The notes: generated by a model not told the origin, from the letters alone. A DNA stretch of 64,000 nucleotides from JBFWVJ01 sp050246795 (GCA_050246795.1 JBFWVJ010000005.1:59594-123593), one strand, 5' to 3'. Counted from the first letter of the stretch, positions 26,607 to 34,653 are shown. Numbers and translations: made by a program.

Positions 26607-27608
26607 TCATTTTTCTGGTTTGTATAGATCCATTATGTCTCCCACAAGCATATAGGTATACATAACATAGCTTTCAGCCTCCTCTTGTGTGACTTTATCG
26701 TGAGTACCTTTAGTTGTTGATTTGTAAATGGCATCAATACGGTCACCAATAAAATCTAAGTGGCTTCCAACGACTTTTACAAAGGATGTACTTGATGAAT
26801 TGCGTTTTATAAACTCCTTCAATCTAATTATATAATTTTCCGAAGAAAGCTTTATGGATCTACCATTCCCTAAATCAATGTTCTCGTCAGTTGCTGGGAG
26901 TAGAAAATCTGCTAAGTCCTTTAATACTCTTCTACAAGAATGAACTGCATTAGCCCAATTTTCCGCTTTTTCTGATTGTAGGTTTTCATAGACAGAGACA
27001 AATTTTTCAAACGTCTCAGGTAAATAACTAGAGAGTGTTTTGTCTACTATTAATTTCTTCTTTTTGAATATGTCTTCTGTTATGTTTTTAAATTTGGTTT
27101 CGTAATAAACTCCTAATACATAGTTATAATATCCTGATTTAATTTGATCTAATTTTTTTGATTTTTCGGTTATGATTTGTCTTAAATTGGTTCTCTCGAT
27201 TCCGTTACCAATCGGAGAAAAAACAGTTTGATTAGGATTCGCGGAAGAAATTGATACATCTCTGTCGAAAGCTACTTTCATTTGTTCTTTAGCTGCTTCT
27301 AACTCATTTTCCAGTTCAGCAACAGTCTGGGGAAATAAATACTCTTTGATTATCCCAAATTTGTCTTTTTGACGAAAAGTTCTATTTGCATATCTGGCTA
27401 GTTGAAATGCTTCTGCCAAAACTAAACCTTGATCATCAGTTGGATAGCCAGTTAATTCATATTTAAATAAATCCATTGCTGGCTGATTGCCAGTGATTCT
27501 TGCCAATCTTGCACAGCGTAGGACAATATTACTGAGCGGTATTTCTTGTAGTTCAATATTCCTTAGTATTTCTTCAGCAAGTTGTTGTATTTCTTGTGTT
27601 TTATCCAT
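26607..27608 (-). CDS. AbiTii-like abortive-infection protein
   Basis: 333 aa. The first ~55 residues (EEILRNIELQEIPLSNIVLRCARLARITGNQPAMDLFKYELTGYP, here described by its ends) match what I recall of the AbiTii domain: a helix, PLS, then LRxCxxLAxxxGN and a KYEL-x-GY end. The rest is helical with a HEPN-like tail. AbiTii domains occur in defence proteins. Last gene of a three-gene minus-strand operon; its stop lies 2 nt from the IS end. Confidence 0.55.
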   Translation of the reverse strand: MDKTQEIQQLAEEILRNIELQEIPLSNIVLRCARLARITGNQPAMDLFKYELTGYPTDDQGLVLAEAFQLARYANRTFRQKDKFGIIKEYLFPQTVAELENELEAAKEQMKVAFDRDVSISSANPNQTVFSPIGNGIERTNLRQIITEKSKKLDQIKSGYYNYVLGVYYETKFKNITEDIFKKKKLIVDKTLSSYLPETFEKFVSVYENLQSEKAENWANAVHSCRRVLKDLADFLLPATDENIDLGNGRSIKLSSENYIIRLKEFIKRNSSSTSFVKVVGSHLDFIGDRIDAIYKSTTKGTHDKVTQEEAESYVMYTYMLVGDIMDLYKPEK

Positions 27609-27633
27609 GCTGTTTTTCTGTTTAGTTTGCAGA

Positions 27634-27664
27634 GGGCAGATGGGAATTAAGGGTGTGAATGCCC
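27634..27664 (-). ncRNA. Stem-loop of the GAGGG/GGGGTGAA family, copy 1
   Basis: GGGCA (27634-27638) pairs with TGCCC (27660-27664); the loop contains GATGGG and GGGTGTGAA. Three closer relatives lie at 37529, 40261 and 46281, each just past the stop of the last minus-strand gene of a module. This copy lies between two genes and is the least conserved. Confidence 0.4.
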
Positions 27665-27676
27665 GGAGTCTATGTC

Positions 27677-28816
27677 CTAGTTCTTCATTTTATCAATAAT
27701 GTTCACTGATTTCTCAATAGTCTCGATTGATTTTGCTAATGAGTTTTCAAGAATTTTTATTGTAGGGTGTCCTTCTTTATGAGATTTCGATTCCATAGTT
27801 TGAACAGGATTAAAGGCACTTATTTCGATCATTTTATCCATTAGTTTTTCACTTAGCACGCTATTATCGTTAACTTGATCAATCTCTTCTGCTCTTTTTC
27901 TATATCCCTCAAACGATTTCGCAAATGTAGCCTTATATGAATATTCTTCAGATAATCTTTTATTTTGGCTGTATCTTTTTCCTGTAAAACTAGCAACCCA
28001 GATCAGGGAGGATATAATTCCAATATTTATAACTAACTTGATAATTAAATATTCTAGTAGTTTATCAGTATTAAGTATTGATTCAACAGTCGATTCTGAA
28101 TTATCAACAGGTATTTTGAAATAAATTTTTTGTACATCATTTAGTGAAATTCCTAAAATTACTATTATCACCGTTATTGAAAGAAAGAATCCAATTAACC
28201 AGAGAATATTTGGACCTGTATAAGAGGCTGCCTTATCTGTGTAGGCCTTTGATAAGCCCACGGTGGTTGCACCTGCTAAAAGCTCATTTTCAATTTTGTC
28301 GTAGGTTTCTGCGTACTTCTTCTTTTGAATTTCAAAGAAGTTTTTAATTTTTTCCATTAGGCCATCAACGTGTTTTTCTCCCTCATCCGTTTTCTTTTCA
28401 TATCCAAATAATTCTTTTTCTGCGGATTCTATTTTTTCTTTTGTCGAATGAAATTCTTGTAATAAATTGTCTAGTTCCTCCTTTATTCCCAAATCATTTT
28501 CGTCTTCTTCATCCCCAAGTAATTCAGTATAAATATCCCGAATTAGATTTATTTTTTCATTTGCTTCTGTCTGAAGTGCTTTTACTTCTCCTAATATACC
28601 TTTCGTGTTTTCACCGCCCGAAATCTCAATTCTGGATTCGGAAGCTTGTCTTTTTTGTTGCTCGATAGACTCAAGTGCTGTTTCTATCTTGTTTATTTTA
28701 TTTACGGTTTCTTCAATTAAGGCTCTCAAGTCGGGTGCGCGCATGCCTTTAATTGTTCTCTCATTCATTTTTAAGTAGTTCAAATGTATAGAATTTTCTA
28801 TTCGTCTGCGTATCAC
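27677..28816 (-). CDS. Coiled-coil membrane protein of unknown function
   Basis: 379 aa. A long N-terminal coiled coil (residues ~20-190, heptads rich in E/K/L) precedes two transmembrane helices (ILWLIGFFLSITVIIVILGI, then LIIKLVINIGIISSLIWVA) and a helical tail. No catalytic motif is visible. Sandwiched between an AbiTii-like and a DUF4268 gene, it may be part of a defence operon; that is inference from position. Confidence 0.5.
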   Translation of the reverse strand: MIRRRIENSIHLNYLKMNERTIKGMRAPDLRALIEETVNKINKIETALESIEQQKRQASESRIEISGGENTKGILGEVKALQTEANEKINLIRDIYTELLGDEEDENDLGIKEELDNLLQEFHSTKEKIESAEKELFGYEKKTDEGEKHVDGLMEKIKNFFEIQKKKYAETYDKIENELLAGATTVGLSKAYTDKAASYTGPNILWLIGFFLSITVIIVILGISLNDVQKIYFKIPVDNSESTVESILNTDKLLEYLIIKLVINIGIISSLIWVASFTGKRYSQNKRLSEEYSYKATFAKSFEGYRKRAEEIDQVNDNSVLSEKLMDKMIEISAFNPVQTMESKSHKEGHPTIKILENSLAKSIETIEKSVNIIDKMKN

Positions 28817-28818
28817 TA

Positions 28819-29799
28819 TTAACCGATCTTATTTTTAAATTCCTTAAAATACTTTCCGAAAACCGCTTGAAATAAAACGGTTTTTTCGTATAGCCAAGCA
28901 AAATACTTTTCTGCCTCAATCTGATCAAATACATCCAGAACTTCTTTTTTAATTTTTATTCGAGAAGCTACTGCGGCATCAACCCATTCTGCACTTTCTC
29001 CAAGTTCATTTTCAATTTCTTCTTTTCGTTCACGTAAAAAATTAAACAACTCTTTATTTTTGTTAATGTAGATTTCGCATCCAATAAGGTTTTCTCGGGA
29101 ATTTAATGTCAGTGCAACATGGCCATCTGAACTTCCCATACTAACGTCATACCAATGTTGTGGGCGAGGAGTTTGCAAACGAATTCTTGTGTCGTTTTCC
29201 CGAACGTGATTTTTGAATTTATTCCAAAATTCAAGTTGTTGCAATTTTGTACCAGTGAGTTCCCCATTTGAAGGGCTTGTTTTTATTGTTTTTGCCCATT
29301 CATTTGGACTAACCATTATTTCAAATTTTGGCGCTGGGTTTGATCCTTCAATCTGCCAAAGCTCAATCTTTATCAAAAAGAAGCTAATATCTTCGTCAGT
29401 GTGTTCGTTAAGCCAGTCAATTGCTTTTTGGTGTTCGTCACGGACATCCTTAACAATCCAAATGATTATTTCTGCGTCGTACCCCGAAGCGTAGGTGATG
29501 ATTTTCCCTAAATGGTCATGATTTGTATCCTCGAGTTGATTTTCGATAATTATCTTTCTACCAGAAGCTTCTTCTTCAGCGAGAATATCAACGCTAAATT
29601 TTCCGACGTTAGCTTCTGTCTTTATTAGCTTTATATCAACTCCTATTTCTTCGCTTAGTGCGTCAAGATTTTCCTTTAGTGCTAGCCAAACGGTAAAATC
29701 GAGTGCTTCGTGTCCCCAAACATCTCTTAGGGCAACCTTTTTTAACTTTGAAAGTGGTATTTTCATAGATTTAATTTTCTTGTCGTAATTGTATTTCAT
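28819..29799 (-). CDS. DUF4268 protein with PD-(D/E)xK-like N-terminus
   Basis: 326 aa. Residues ~70-110 (FSVDILAEEEASGRKIIIENQLE) show the D...ExQ pattern of PD-(D/E)xK-related nucleases; DHLGKIITYASGYDAEIIIWI follows, as is usual in this family. The C-terminal ~140 residues (LEFWNKFKNHV ... WLYEKTVLFQAVFGKYFKEF) match DUF4268. The start could be MKIPLSKLKK a few codons in. First gene of the operon in module C7, next to cassette leader and site S1. Confidence 0.7.
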   Translation of the reverse strand: MKYNYDKKIKSMKIPLSKLKKVALRDVWGHEALDFTVWLALKENLDALSEEIGVDIKLIKTEANVGKFSVDILAEEEASGRKIIIENQLEDTNHDHLGKIITYASGYDAEIIIWIVKDVRDEHQKAIDWLNEHTDEDISFFLIKIELWQIEGSNPAPKFEIMVSPNEWAKTIKTSPSNGELTGTKLQQLEFWNKFKNHVRENDTRIRLQTPRPQHWYDVSMGSSDGHVALTLNSRENLIGCEIYINKNKELFNFLRERKEEIENELGESAEWVDAAVASRIKIKKEVLDVFDQIEAEKYFAWLYEKTVLFQAVFGKYFKEFKNKIG

Positions 29800-29817
29800 T
29801 CCCCTTTATAAATAAAT

Positions 29818-29951
29818 CGTTTTCGGAGCGATTTCGGGGAGCGGAGAAAACATCATACTTCCCCTCTATTAAATAGGAGAAAAACAACATCGGATTCTTT
29901 AAAGAGCTGAGGCCTTAAGCCTCAAAAGGAAGGCATGTATGTCATTATATC
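29818..29951. repeat. Cassette-end repeat A, copy 1 (leader hairpin and terminal arm)
   Basis: GTTTTCGGAGCG...GAGAAAAC forms a hairpin at its left, followed by GAGCTGAGGCCTTAAGCCTC and AAGGAAGGCATGTATGTCAT running up to site S1. A close copy lies at 51062-51193 beside the recombinase. It fills the space between the DUF4268 gene start and S1; no gene is seen here. Confidence 0.75.
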
Positions 29952-30062
29952 GTTTGCGGCGTATGCGATGTGGCCGGTGGTATAATGTTTGAACCGCCGA
30001 GCCATATGGGTGAAGCGTGGGTTTTGGAGTTGGAATCCGGCAGCGTAACCGTATACGCCGCT
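29952..30062. other. attC-like structured site S1
   Basis: GTTT then GCGGCGTATGCG (29956-29967) pairs with CGTATACGCCGC (30050-30061) then T. The inner stem is CGGTGGT (29975-29981) with ACCGCCG (29993-29999), one wobble. Core CATATGGGTGAA is conserved with the other five sites. Left flank ends in TTATATC, right flank begins GTTAGGC. Confidence 0.7.
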
Positions 30063-30116
30063 GTTAGGCGATGTTCTTTCCCTTTTAATTTTTTTTAATC
30101 AATTTAGTATTCAGTC

Positions 30117-30746
30117 ATGGAATCAGATTTTTCAATTATCGAGCAACTATTGATGTGGATTTGTAGAAATGCCGAACTATTAGTCCAGCTCGGGATTCTT
30201 GTGGTTGCATGTATAGCATTGGGAACCTACAAGAAGGATTTCAAGCTTTCGAAGAAATATGATTTGATCAAAGAATTCAATTCGAATTTTACTGAACTCG
30301 CAAAGCTTGAAGTTGCAAGTAGGCATTTTGCTACACGCCTCATAAAATCCATTAGAGAGAAGTCTGATCCAACTAAACCAGTTATAGAAGATACAGATTC
30401 TCTGATACAAGAGATCTCCAGATTCAATCACTTACTTAACGATTTAACTAGTTTTATTGCTCAATCGCTTCCTTTATACACTTTTTGGATAAAGTTAATC
30501 CCAAGTGTTGAATCAGCTTTCGATGAAATGGAGGTGCATATAGAGGAATTTCAAGCAGAAGCTATAAATTTTGTATCAGAGATTTCTAAGTACAAACTTA
30601 ACAGACTTCTCGGTTCTGGGAATGAAGATAAATTAAAAGACATAGTTGCTCGATTAGAAAGAATGCAAATGGTTGGAACTACCGTTCATAACTCAATCTC
30701 ACACATGATGGGTGTTCTTGGTAAGGAAGTTAAAGCTTTGTTTTAA
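30117..30746 (+). CDS. Hypothetical membrane-anchored helical protein (cassette C6)
   Basis: 209 aa. One N-terminal helix (LLVQLGILVVACIALGTY) followed by a long helical region (KLEVASRHFATRLIKSIREK, ERMQMVGTTVHNSISHMMG). No recognised motif. It is the only gene between sites S1 and S2, whose facing ends are complementary over ~18 of 20 bases, so the gene lies in a neat ~0.8-kb cassette. It reads on the plus strand, opposite to most cassette genes. Confidence 0.6.
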   Translation: MESDFSIIEQLLMWICRNAELLVQLGILVVACIALGTYKKDFKLSKKYDLIKEFNSNFTELAKLEVASRHFATRLIKSIREKSDPTKPVIEDTDSLIQEISRFNHLLNDLTSFIAQSLPLYTFWIKLIPSVESAFDEMEVHIEEFQAEAINFVSEISKYKLNRLLGSGNEDKLKDIVARLERMQMVGTTVHNSISHMMGVLGKEVKALF

Positions 30747-30766
30747 GGGAAAGAATGTCGCCTAAC

Positions 30767-30897
30767 GTTCGCGGTATATCCGATGTGCGGAGGGAAATGG
30801 AGGCGGTATAATATTTGCGAAGCAACCGCCGGAATGACGGAGCATATGGGTGGAGCCGAGGGGGTATTTCGAGGTGGGCGGAACCAGATATACCGCT
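30767..30897. other. attC-like structured site S2
   Basis: GTTC, then GCGGTATATC (30771-30780) pairs with GATATACCGC (30887-30896), then T. Inner stem GGCGGT (30802-30807) with ACCGCC (30825-30830). Only 3 of 131 bases differ from S5, which is 9.3 kb away. Left flank GCCTAAC, right flank GTTGTCC. The rest of the gap up to 31048 holds no gene. Confidence 0.75.
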
Positions 30898-31045
30898 GTT
30901 GTCCGTTGTCTCTGTTTGGGAATCATTATGAGTCTAAAATGGGCACTTTTGCTTTTGTTTCCCTTAATCTCCCCTAAAAAGGAGGGGACCGAAAACGAAT
31001 TTCCTTGTATTTTTGAATTTTCTTCCCAAATTTCCCCAAAAGTAT

Positions 31046-31053
31046 GGTATAAT
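31046..31053 (+). promoter_or_regulatory. Extended -10 promoter of the retroelement target gene
   Basis: TGGTATAAT with AGTA before it, 24 nt upstream of the ATG at 31077. Same form as the box at 24861-24868. No clear -35 element. Confidence 0.5.
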
Positions 31054-31076
31054 AAAACGAACTGTAAATAAAAACT

Positions 31077-32009
31077 ATGGCAGATCGTGATGTCAGAGAT
31101 TCGGAACGAAGGGCACTTGCCGAGGGGAGCCTCGAATCTGAGGCGGCATATATGCGAAAGAGGATCCGAGAAGGAGCAAACGATGCTGATCTTTCAAATC
31201 TTCTCAAAGGCTTTAATTCAAACGTGGATGAGATCTTGGAACAGACCGACCTTTCGGAGGGGCGGCAGCTGTTGCTCAAAGCAAGATTTCTTATCGAGCA
31301 GCAAATCGCCTTTGCCTTGGAAAACGCCATCCAGCCAAGAGAAGGCGATGCGCCTCTTCCTTCACGAGAAGCGATCCTTGCCTCTGTCATGAGAACCCTC
31401 ACCCCAGCACAAGCCCGAGAAATCCTGCAATTCAACGAAGCAAAACTGGTGATCACGCCTGTCACGAGTGTGGAGAGATACCGTGAAGAGCTGAATGCTG
31501 CCAGTCAAACGATGGAAGGATCCCGAGAGCCATACGTTTCAGAATTTACTCAGGATCACCTAAATACCCAAGCAACTCAAGCTCAAGTCGAAGGAAACAA
31601 GATTAAGAAATGGCGATTTGCCATCACCGAAGGAGCTCAAACTTTCGATATACCTGAGTGGGATAATGGACAAGAAAGCTTGAGAGACAGGATTAATAAT
31701 CGTTTTAATCCACGATTTCATCAGAGTAAAATGTCGAGACTAGATTATCAATCCTATGTTGGTCTGATGATCCAAGGTCTTCGTCAGGGAAAACCTATTG
31801 ATTGTGAGTATTTAAACCATAGTAGAAAAGCAGGTGCGCAATTTGAATGGCAATATACCCTCCTAAACGAAACGGATGAAGAAAACGGCCTCGTTGGTGC
31901 TGGCCTTTGGCACAGTGATGCTCGCAGCGTCGGCCTGTATGAGTTCTATCTCGATCTTCAGCATGTCGATGCGCGTCTCCGGCCGGCGGTGATGGGGGTA
32001 GTCATTTGA
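31077..32009 (+). CDS. Diversity-generating retroelement target protein (C-type-lectin-like variable C-terminus)
   Basis: 310 aa. The N-terminal ~170 residues are helical and charged, without a signal peptide. A domain starting at KKWRFAITEGAQTF (~180) leads into the variable region (residues 271-306), where the sequence is GLVGAG, then alternating variable and fixed residues, then DARLRPAVM. In the template, the variable positions are mostly Asn codons, and the GAGxW...ARLRP frame resembles C-type-lectin-fold targets of known retroelements. The variable repeat ends 5 codons before the stop. A protein with a related KWRFAITEGA-type domain is at 55515-56504. Likely role: diversified ligand binding; ligand unknown. 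Confidence 0.85.
   Translation: MADRDVRDSERRALAEGSLESEAAYMRKRIREGANDADLSNLLKGFNSNVDEILEQTDLSEGRQLLLKARFLIEQQIAFALENAIQPREGDAPLPSREAILASVMRTLTPAQAREILQFNEAKLVITPVTSVERYREELNAASQTMEGSREPYVSEFTQDHLNTQATQAQVEGNKIKKWRFAITEGAQTFDIPEWDNGQESLRDRINNRFNPRFHQSKMSRLDYQSYVGLMIQGLRQGKPIDCEYLNHSRKAGAQFEWQYTLLNETDEENGLVGAGLWHSDARSVGLYEFYLDLQHVDARLRPAVMGVVI
31885..31995 (+). repeat. Variable repeat (VR) of the retroelement
   Basis: 111 bp aligned without gaps to the template repeat at +432. The first 20 and the last 27 bases are identical. In between, 18 substitutions occur, all where the template has A (7 A>T, 6 A>G, 5 A>C by my count). Thirteen codons change: twelve Asn codons and one Asp. Confidence 0.95.
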
Positions 32010-32316
32010 TTCTTGATTTTTCTTTTTCCCCATTTTTCCTTTCCTCGTAAGTCACGAGAGAGTATTTTTCAAAGTGCGGTGAATAGAAACCATCCCGAGG
32101 ACTCGGGAGGGCTACCGTAAAATTGAGGTTCAACAAAAGAAGTAAGGGTTTCTAAGACCATACTTCTGAATCACAATTCTTCATATATACCCATCACGTT
32201 TGAGCCAGATCTACCTCCAAAGCTCCAGGATGAGAGTAGGGAGGTGAAATAAGCAAACCAATGCGGAAGCCCCGCTTGCGAGCGGAGTGGACACCGGACG
32301 GATCTGGTCAACAATC
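32010..32316 (+). other. Spacer between variable and template repeats
   Basis: No gene. Two small hairpins follow the target gene: CTCGT-AAGTC-ACGAG (32044-32058) and TCCCGA-GGAC-TCGGGA (32093-32108). A third, CCGCT-TGCG-AGCGG, lies at 32272-32285 shortly before the template. The first two may be terminators or a target-recognition structure; their distance from the VR (about 50 and 100 bp) is greater than in the Bordetella phage system. Confidence 0.45.
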
Positions 32317-32427
32317 ACGGCCTCGTTGGTGCTGGCAATTGGAACAATGATAATCGCAACGTCAACCTGAATGAGAACAATCTCGATAATCAGAATGACA
32401 ATGCGCGTCTCCGGCCGGCGGTGATGG
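32317..32427 (+). repeat. Template repeat (TR) of the retroelement
   Basis: Read in the VR frame it encodes GLVGAGNWNNDNRNVNLNEN and so on: AAC/AAT codons placed where the target is variable, which is the usual template design for adenine mutagenesis. The GC-rich 3' part (GCGCGTCTCCGGCCGGCGG) is identical to the VR and should be the IMH. It ends 14 nt before the stop codon of the convergent avd gene. Confidence 0.95.
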
Positions 32428-32440
32428 TTATCTACGAACC

Positions 32441-32779
32441 CTATTGAGTGGCTTTCATCCAGCCGCCGAGCATCCTGCCGATCTCCGACAGCTTGCTTTG
32501 GGTTTGAAAGATTTTTGTTTCGTTCGCCAGCTTCAAATCCAAGAACAACCGCAGCTTGAAACGCAGGATTTCCAACTCAGCATTGGCTTTGATGAGATAC
32601 GAACCTTTCAATGTCTTAGGAGCATGCTTGGTCATGATTAACTTTTCAAGGAAAGATAGGGATGATTGTTCAATGCTCGTCCCGAGTGAATACCGATGAC
32701 GCTTGTCGAGCTGCTCATTCATATCTACGATGGCTTTGTAGATTTCATAACTGTGATTAATGATGGGAAGCGTGTCCAT
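32441..32779 (-). CDS. avd: Avd-type accessory variability determinant (four-helix bundle)
   Basis: 112 aa, all helical: LPIINHSYEIYKAIVDMNEQ, a middle SSLSFLEKLIMTKHAPK, a Leu-rich helix (LEILRFKLRLFLDLK) and the C-terminal signature KLSEIGRMLGGWMK that I associate with bAvd/four-helix-bundle proteins of retroelements. Avd binds the reverse transcriptase and template RNA for mutagenic cDNA synthesis. Here it is antisense to the TR-RT direction: its stop faces the TR and its start overlaps the RT start by 20 nt. Confidence 0.85.
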   Translation of the reverse strand: MDTLPIINHSYEIYKAIVDMNEQLDKRHRYSLGTSIEQSSLSFLEKLIMTKHAPKTLKGSYLIKANAELEILRFKLRLFLDLKLANETKIFQTQSKLSEIGRMLGGWMKATQ

Positions 32780-33752
32780 AGATCTGAGTTTAGAAAATAT
32801 TTGGAGAAGTTGGTTGGCCTTTCGAAAGGGGAAACATCCCTCCCAGGAACTGCATGAGTTTCAATATGATCTGGAGCATAATCTTTTCTCTCTTCATCAA
32901 GATTTGAAGGAGGGAACCTTTCGCCATCGTGGTTATCGATCGTTCATTGTGTGTGATAACAAGAGGAGAGAAGTTTCGGTGGCTTCGGTGAGAGACAGGG
33001 TGGTGCATCGGCTGCTGTATGATTATTTGAATGAGATCTATGATAATACGTTTCTCTATGATGCTTGGTCATGCCGCAAAGGAAAAGGATTGCTGGCAGC
33101 GATCCAAAGAGCTCAAGGGTTTTTGAAAAAATACCCCAGCTCTTTTGTCTGGAGAGTGGATGTGAAGAAATTTTTCGACAGCGTTGATCAAAAACCCCTG
33201 CTCAAAATTCTGTCCCTCAGAATTAAGGACATAAAAGCTTTGAATTTGCTTCGAGAAATCATCGGCAGCTACACCACCCTTGACAGAATCTCGGGGGGGG
33301 GGCGTGGTATGCCTATTGGAAATCTGACCAGCCAAATTTTTGCCAATATTTACCTCAACGAGCTGGATCGGTTTGTTAAACATGAGTTGAAAGCAAAAGC
33401 GTATTTGCGCTACGGTGATGACTTTATCATCATCGATGCTGATCGGGAAAGGCTGGTTCAATCAAGAGAAAGGGTCAGGGTTTTTTTGGAAGATCGACTT
33501 ACATTACAGTTGCATGGGAAGAATGATCTGATCTTGAGAACTGATGACGGTTTGAAATTCCTTGGAATGGTTTTGTATCCTCCAGGAAGGAGGCTCAATA
33601 GCCGAAACAGGAAACGAGTGTTAGAAAGATTAAACATCAGAAATGCCGGAAGTTATCTGGGAATGGTGAACCAGTTTGAAAAGAAAAAATACCTGAAACG
33701 GTTTCGGTGGAGATTTGTACATTTGCTCGGAGCTGTTATTTCCGCTTGGTAA
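32760..33752 (+). CDS. Diversity-generating retroelement reverse transcriptase
   Basis: 330 aa. Palm motifs: VWRVDVKKFFDSVD (catalytic D134), MPIGNLTSQIFANIYLNELD (183-202) with the IGxxxSQ hallmark of DGR enzymes instead of QGxxxSP, and LRYGDDF (catalytic D220-D221, YGDD variant of YxDD), then KFLGMVLYPPGRR and a short thumb. No maturase or endonuclease domain. A start at 32760 is given; GTG 32772 is an alternative. A G10 tract (33293-33302) encodes GGG just before the IGxxxSQ motif. The end overlaps the convergent Fic gene by 17 nt. Confidence 0.93.
   Translation: MMGSVSIDLSLENIWRSWLAFRKGKHPSQELHEFQYDLEHNLFSLHQDLKEGTFRHRGYRSFIVCDNKRREVSVASVRDRVVHRLLYDYLNEIYDNTFLYDAWSCRKGKGLLAAIQRAQGFLKKYPSSFVWRVDVKKFFDSVDQKPLLKILSLRIKDIKALNLLREIIGSYTTLDRISGGGRGMPIGNLTSQIFANIYLNELDRFVKHELKAKAYLRYGDDFIIIDADRERLVQSRERVRVFLEDRLTLQLHGKNDLILRTDDGLKFLGMVLYPPGRRLNSRNRKRVLERLNIRNAGSYLGMVNQFEKKKYLKRFRWRFVHLLGAVISAW
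33293..33302 (+). repeat. G10 homopolymer within the reverse transcriptase gene
   Basis: Ten consecutive G at codons 178-181. Slippage by one base would shift the frame before the IGxxxSQ and YGDD motifs and inactivate the enzyme. Confidence 0.8.
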
Positions 33753-34338
33753 GTCCTTTGTATATAAACCTTTCCATTGGTTTATTATTTCCCACCATGC
33801 CCGCCTTACAAGCGTCGAAATAGGATTTCATATTTGAGGCGCTGTAGTTGATAGGCTCGTAACCCGTATCTATTGCCAAGAGATCGAGAAAGAGACGAAG
33901 TGTTCTTCCGTTGCCTTCACGAAAAGGATGGATGGCATTGAGTTCGTTATGGATATACGAAAGTTTTACAGAAATGTCTTTCTTAGAATCATCTTTTTTT
34001 GGCAGGTGTTTGCGGAGTTGTTTGTCGAATTCTTTGAGAAGCTCAGGAATGAATCGGCATGAAGCAAAAAGAGTATTCCCTTTCGAAATATCAACGGTTC
34101 GGAATTTCCCGGCCCAAGAGTAGAGAGGACTTAGAAATTGTTCATGAATTTTAACAAGTAGTTTCACATCGAACACGAGTTCGTGATTTTTCAGTGCGTT
34201 AAGAAAATGGGCGTAAGCATCATTGAGAAGAATTGTTTCGAGATTCGATAAACGATCAGGATCGGTAATTCCGTGCTTGTTTGCTAATGTTCCATTACTG
34301 CCTGCTTCATGACCATCCGCATCATAGCGAGAACGCAT
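33736..34338 (-). CDS. Fic/DOC-family protein (class I toxin-like)
   Basis: 200 aa. The active-site loop HPFREGNGRT near residue ~140 matches HxFx(D/E)GNGRxxR of Fic AMP-transferases. The upstream helix (LSYIHNELNAIHPF) and downstream SYFDACKAG are typical. Fic proteins attach AMP or another nucleotide to target proteins. The start overlaps the end of a small antitoxin-like frame by 17 nt, the classical Fic module. The gene converges on the reverse transcriptase gene. Confidence 0.85.
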   Translation of the reverse strand: MRSRYDADGHEAGSNGTLANKHGITDPDRLSNLETILLNDAYAHFLNALKNHELVFDVKLLVKIHEQFLSPLYSWAGKFRTVDISKGNTLFASCRFIPELLKEFDKQLRKHLPKKDDSKKDISVKLSYIHNELNAIHPFREGNGRTLRLFLDLLAIDTGYEPINYSASNMKSYFDACKAGMVGNNKPMERFIYKGLTKRK

Positions 34339-34471
34339 GTCCGTGTTTCTTTAAAAATTTGATTGCCGCAGTGTCATTCATCGCTTTTCGATAACTCAAA
34401 CCTTCCAGACGGGAAGATCTTGCTACAGCTTTTGCAATATCTTTTTTGCTGATGACTTGATTTTTTTTCAT
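34322..34471 (-). CDS. Small Fic antitoxin (VbhA-like, 49 aa)
   Basis: ATG at 34471-34469, TGA at 34324-34322. The product begins MKKNQVISKKDIAKAVARSS and contains SSRLEG, which fits the (S/T)xxxE(G/N) inhibitory motif whose Glu blocks ATP binding in Fic enzymes. Its length, position and 17-nt overlap with the fic gene support the call. Confidence 0.7.
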   Translation of the reverse strand: MKKNQVISKKDIAKAVARSSRLEGLSYRKAMNDTAAIKFLKKHGHAFSL

Positions 34472-34527
34472 GGGAAATGTTTCTAAGTGTGTTCATTTTC
34501 TCATTTTTTTGATCGAATTTCAATCTT

Positions 34528-34543
34528 CCTGCCGGTAGGCAGG
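34528..34543. repeat. Palindrome CCTGCCGGTAGGCAGG
   Basis: A perfect 6-bp stem with a GGTA loop. The translation CLPAGR of this type of palindrome is widespread in CPR genomes as a spurious peptide. It lies between the Fic antitoxin and the next SLH gene. A GAGGGAGGGTAGGGG stretch follows, related to the GGGGTGAA stem-loops. Confidence 0.5.
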
Positions 34544-34653
34544 CCCGAGGAGGGAGGGTAGGGGTAAATGCTGCGAACATTTCTAAATCTTTGATAAAGC
34601 TAGGAGATATCATGCTATACTTCGTATATTGATGTTTTATTGATAAATAATCT

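Noticed and set aside
30767..30897. Promoter from the GGTATAAT inside several S sites
   Set aside because: The sequence lies in the loop of the inner stem, has no -35 partner and is not kept in S3 and S6.
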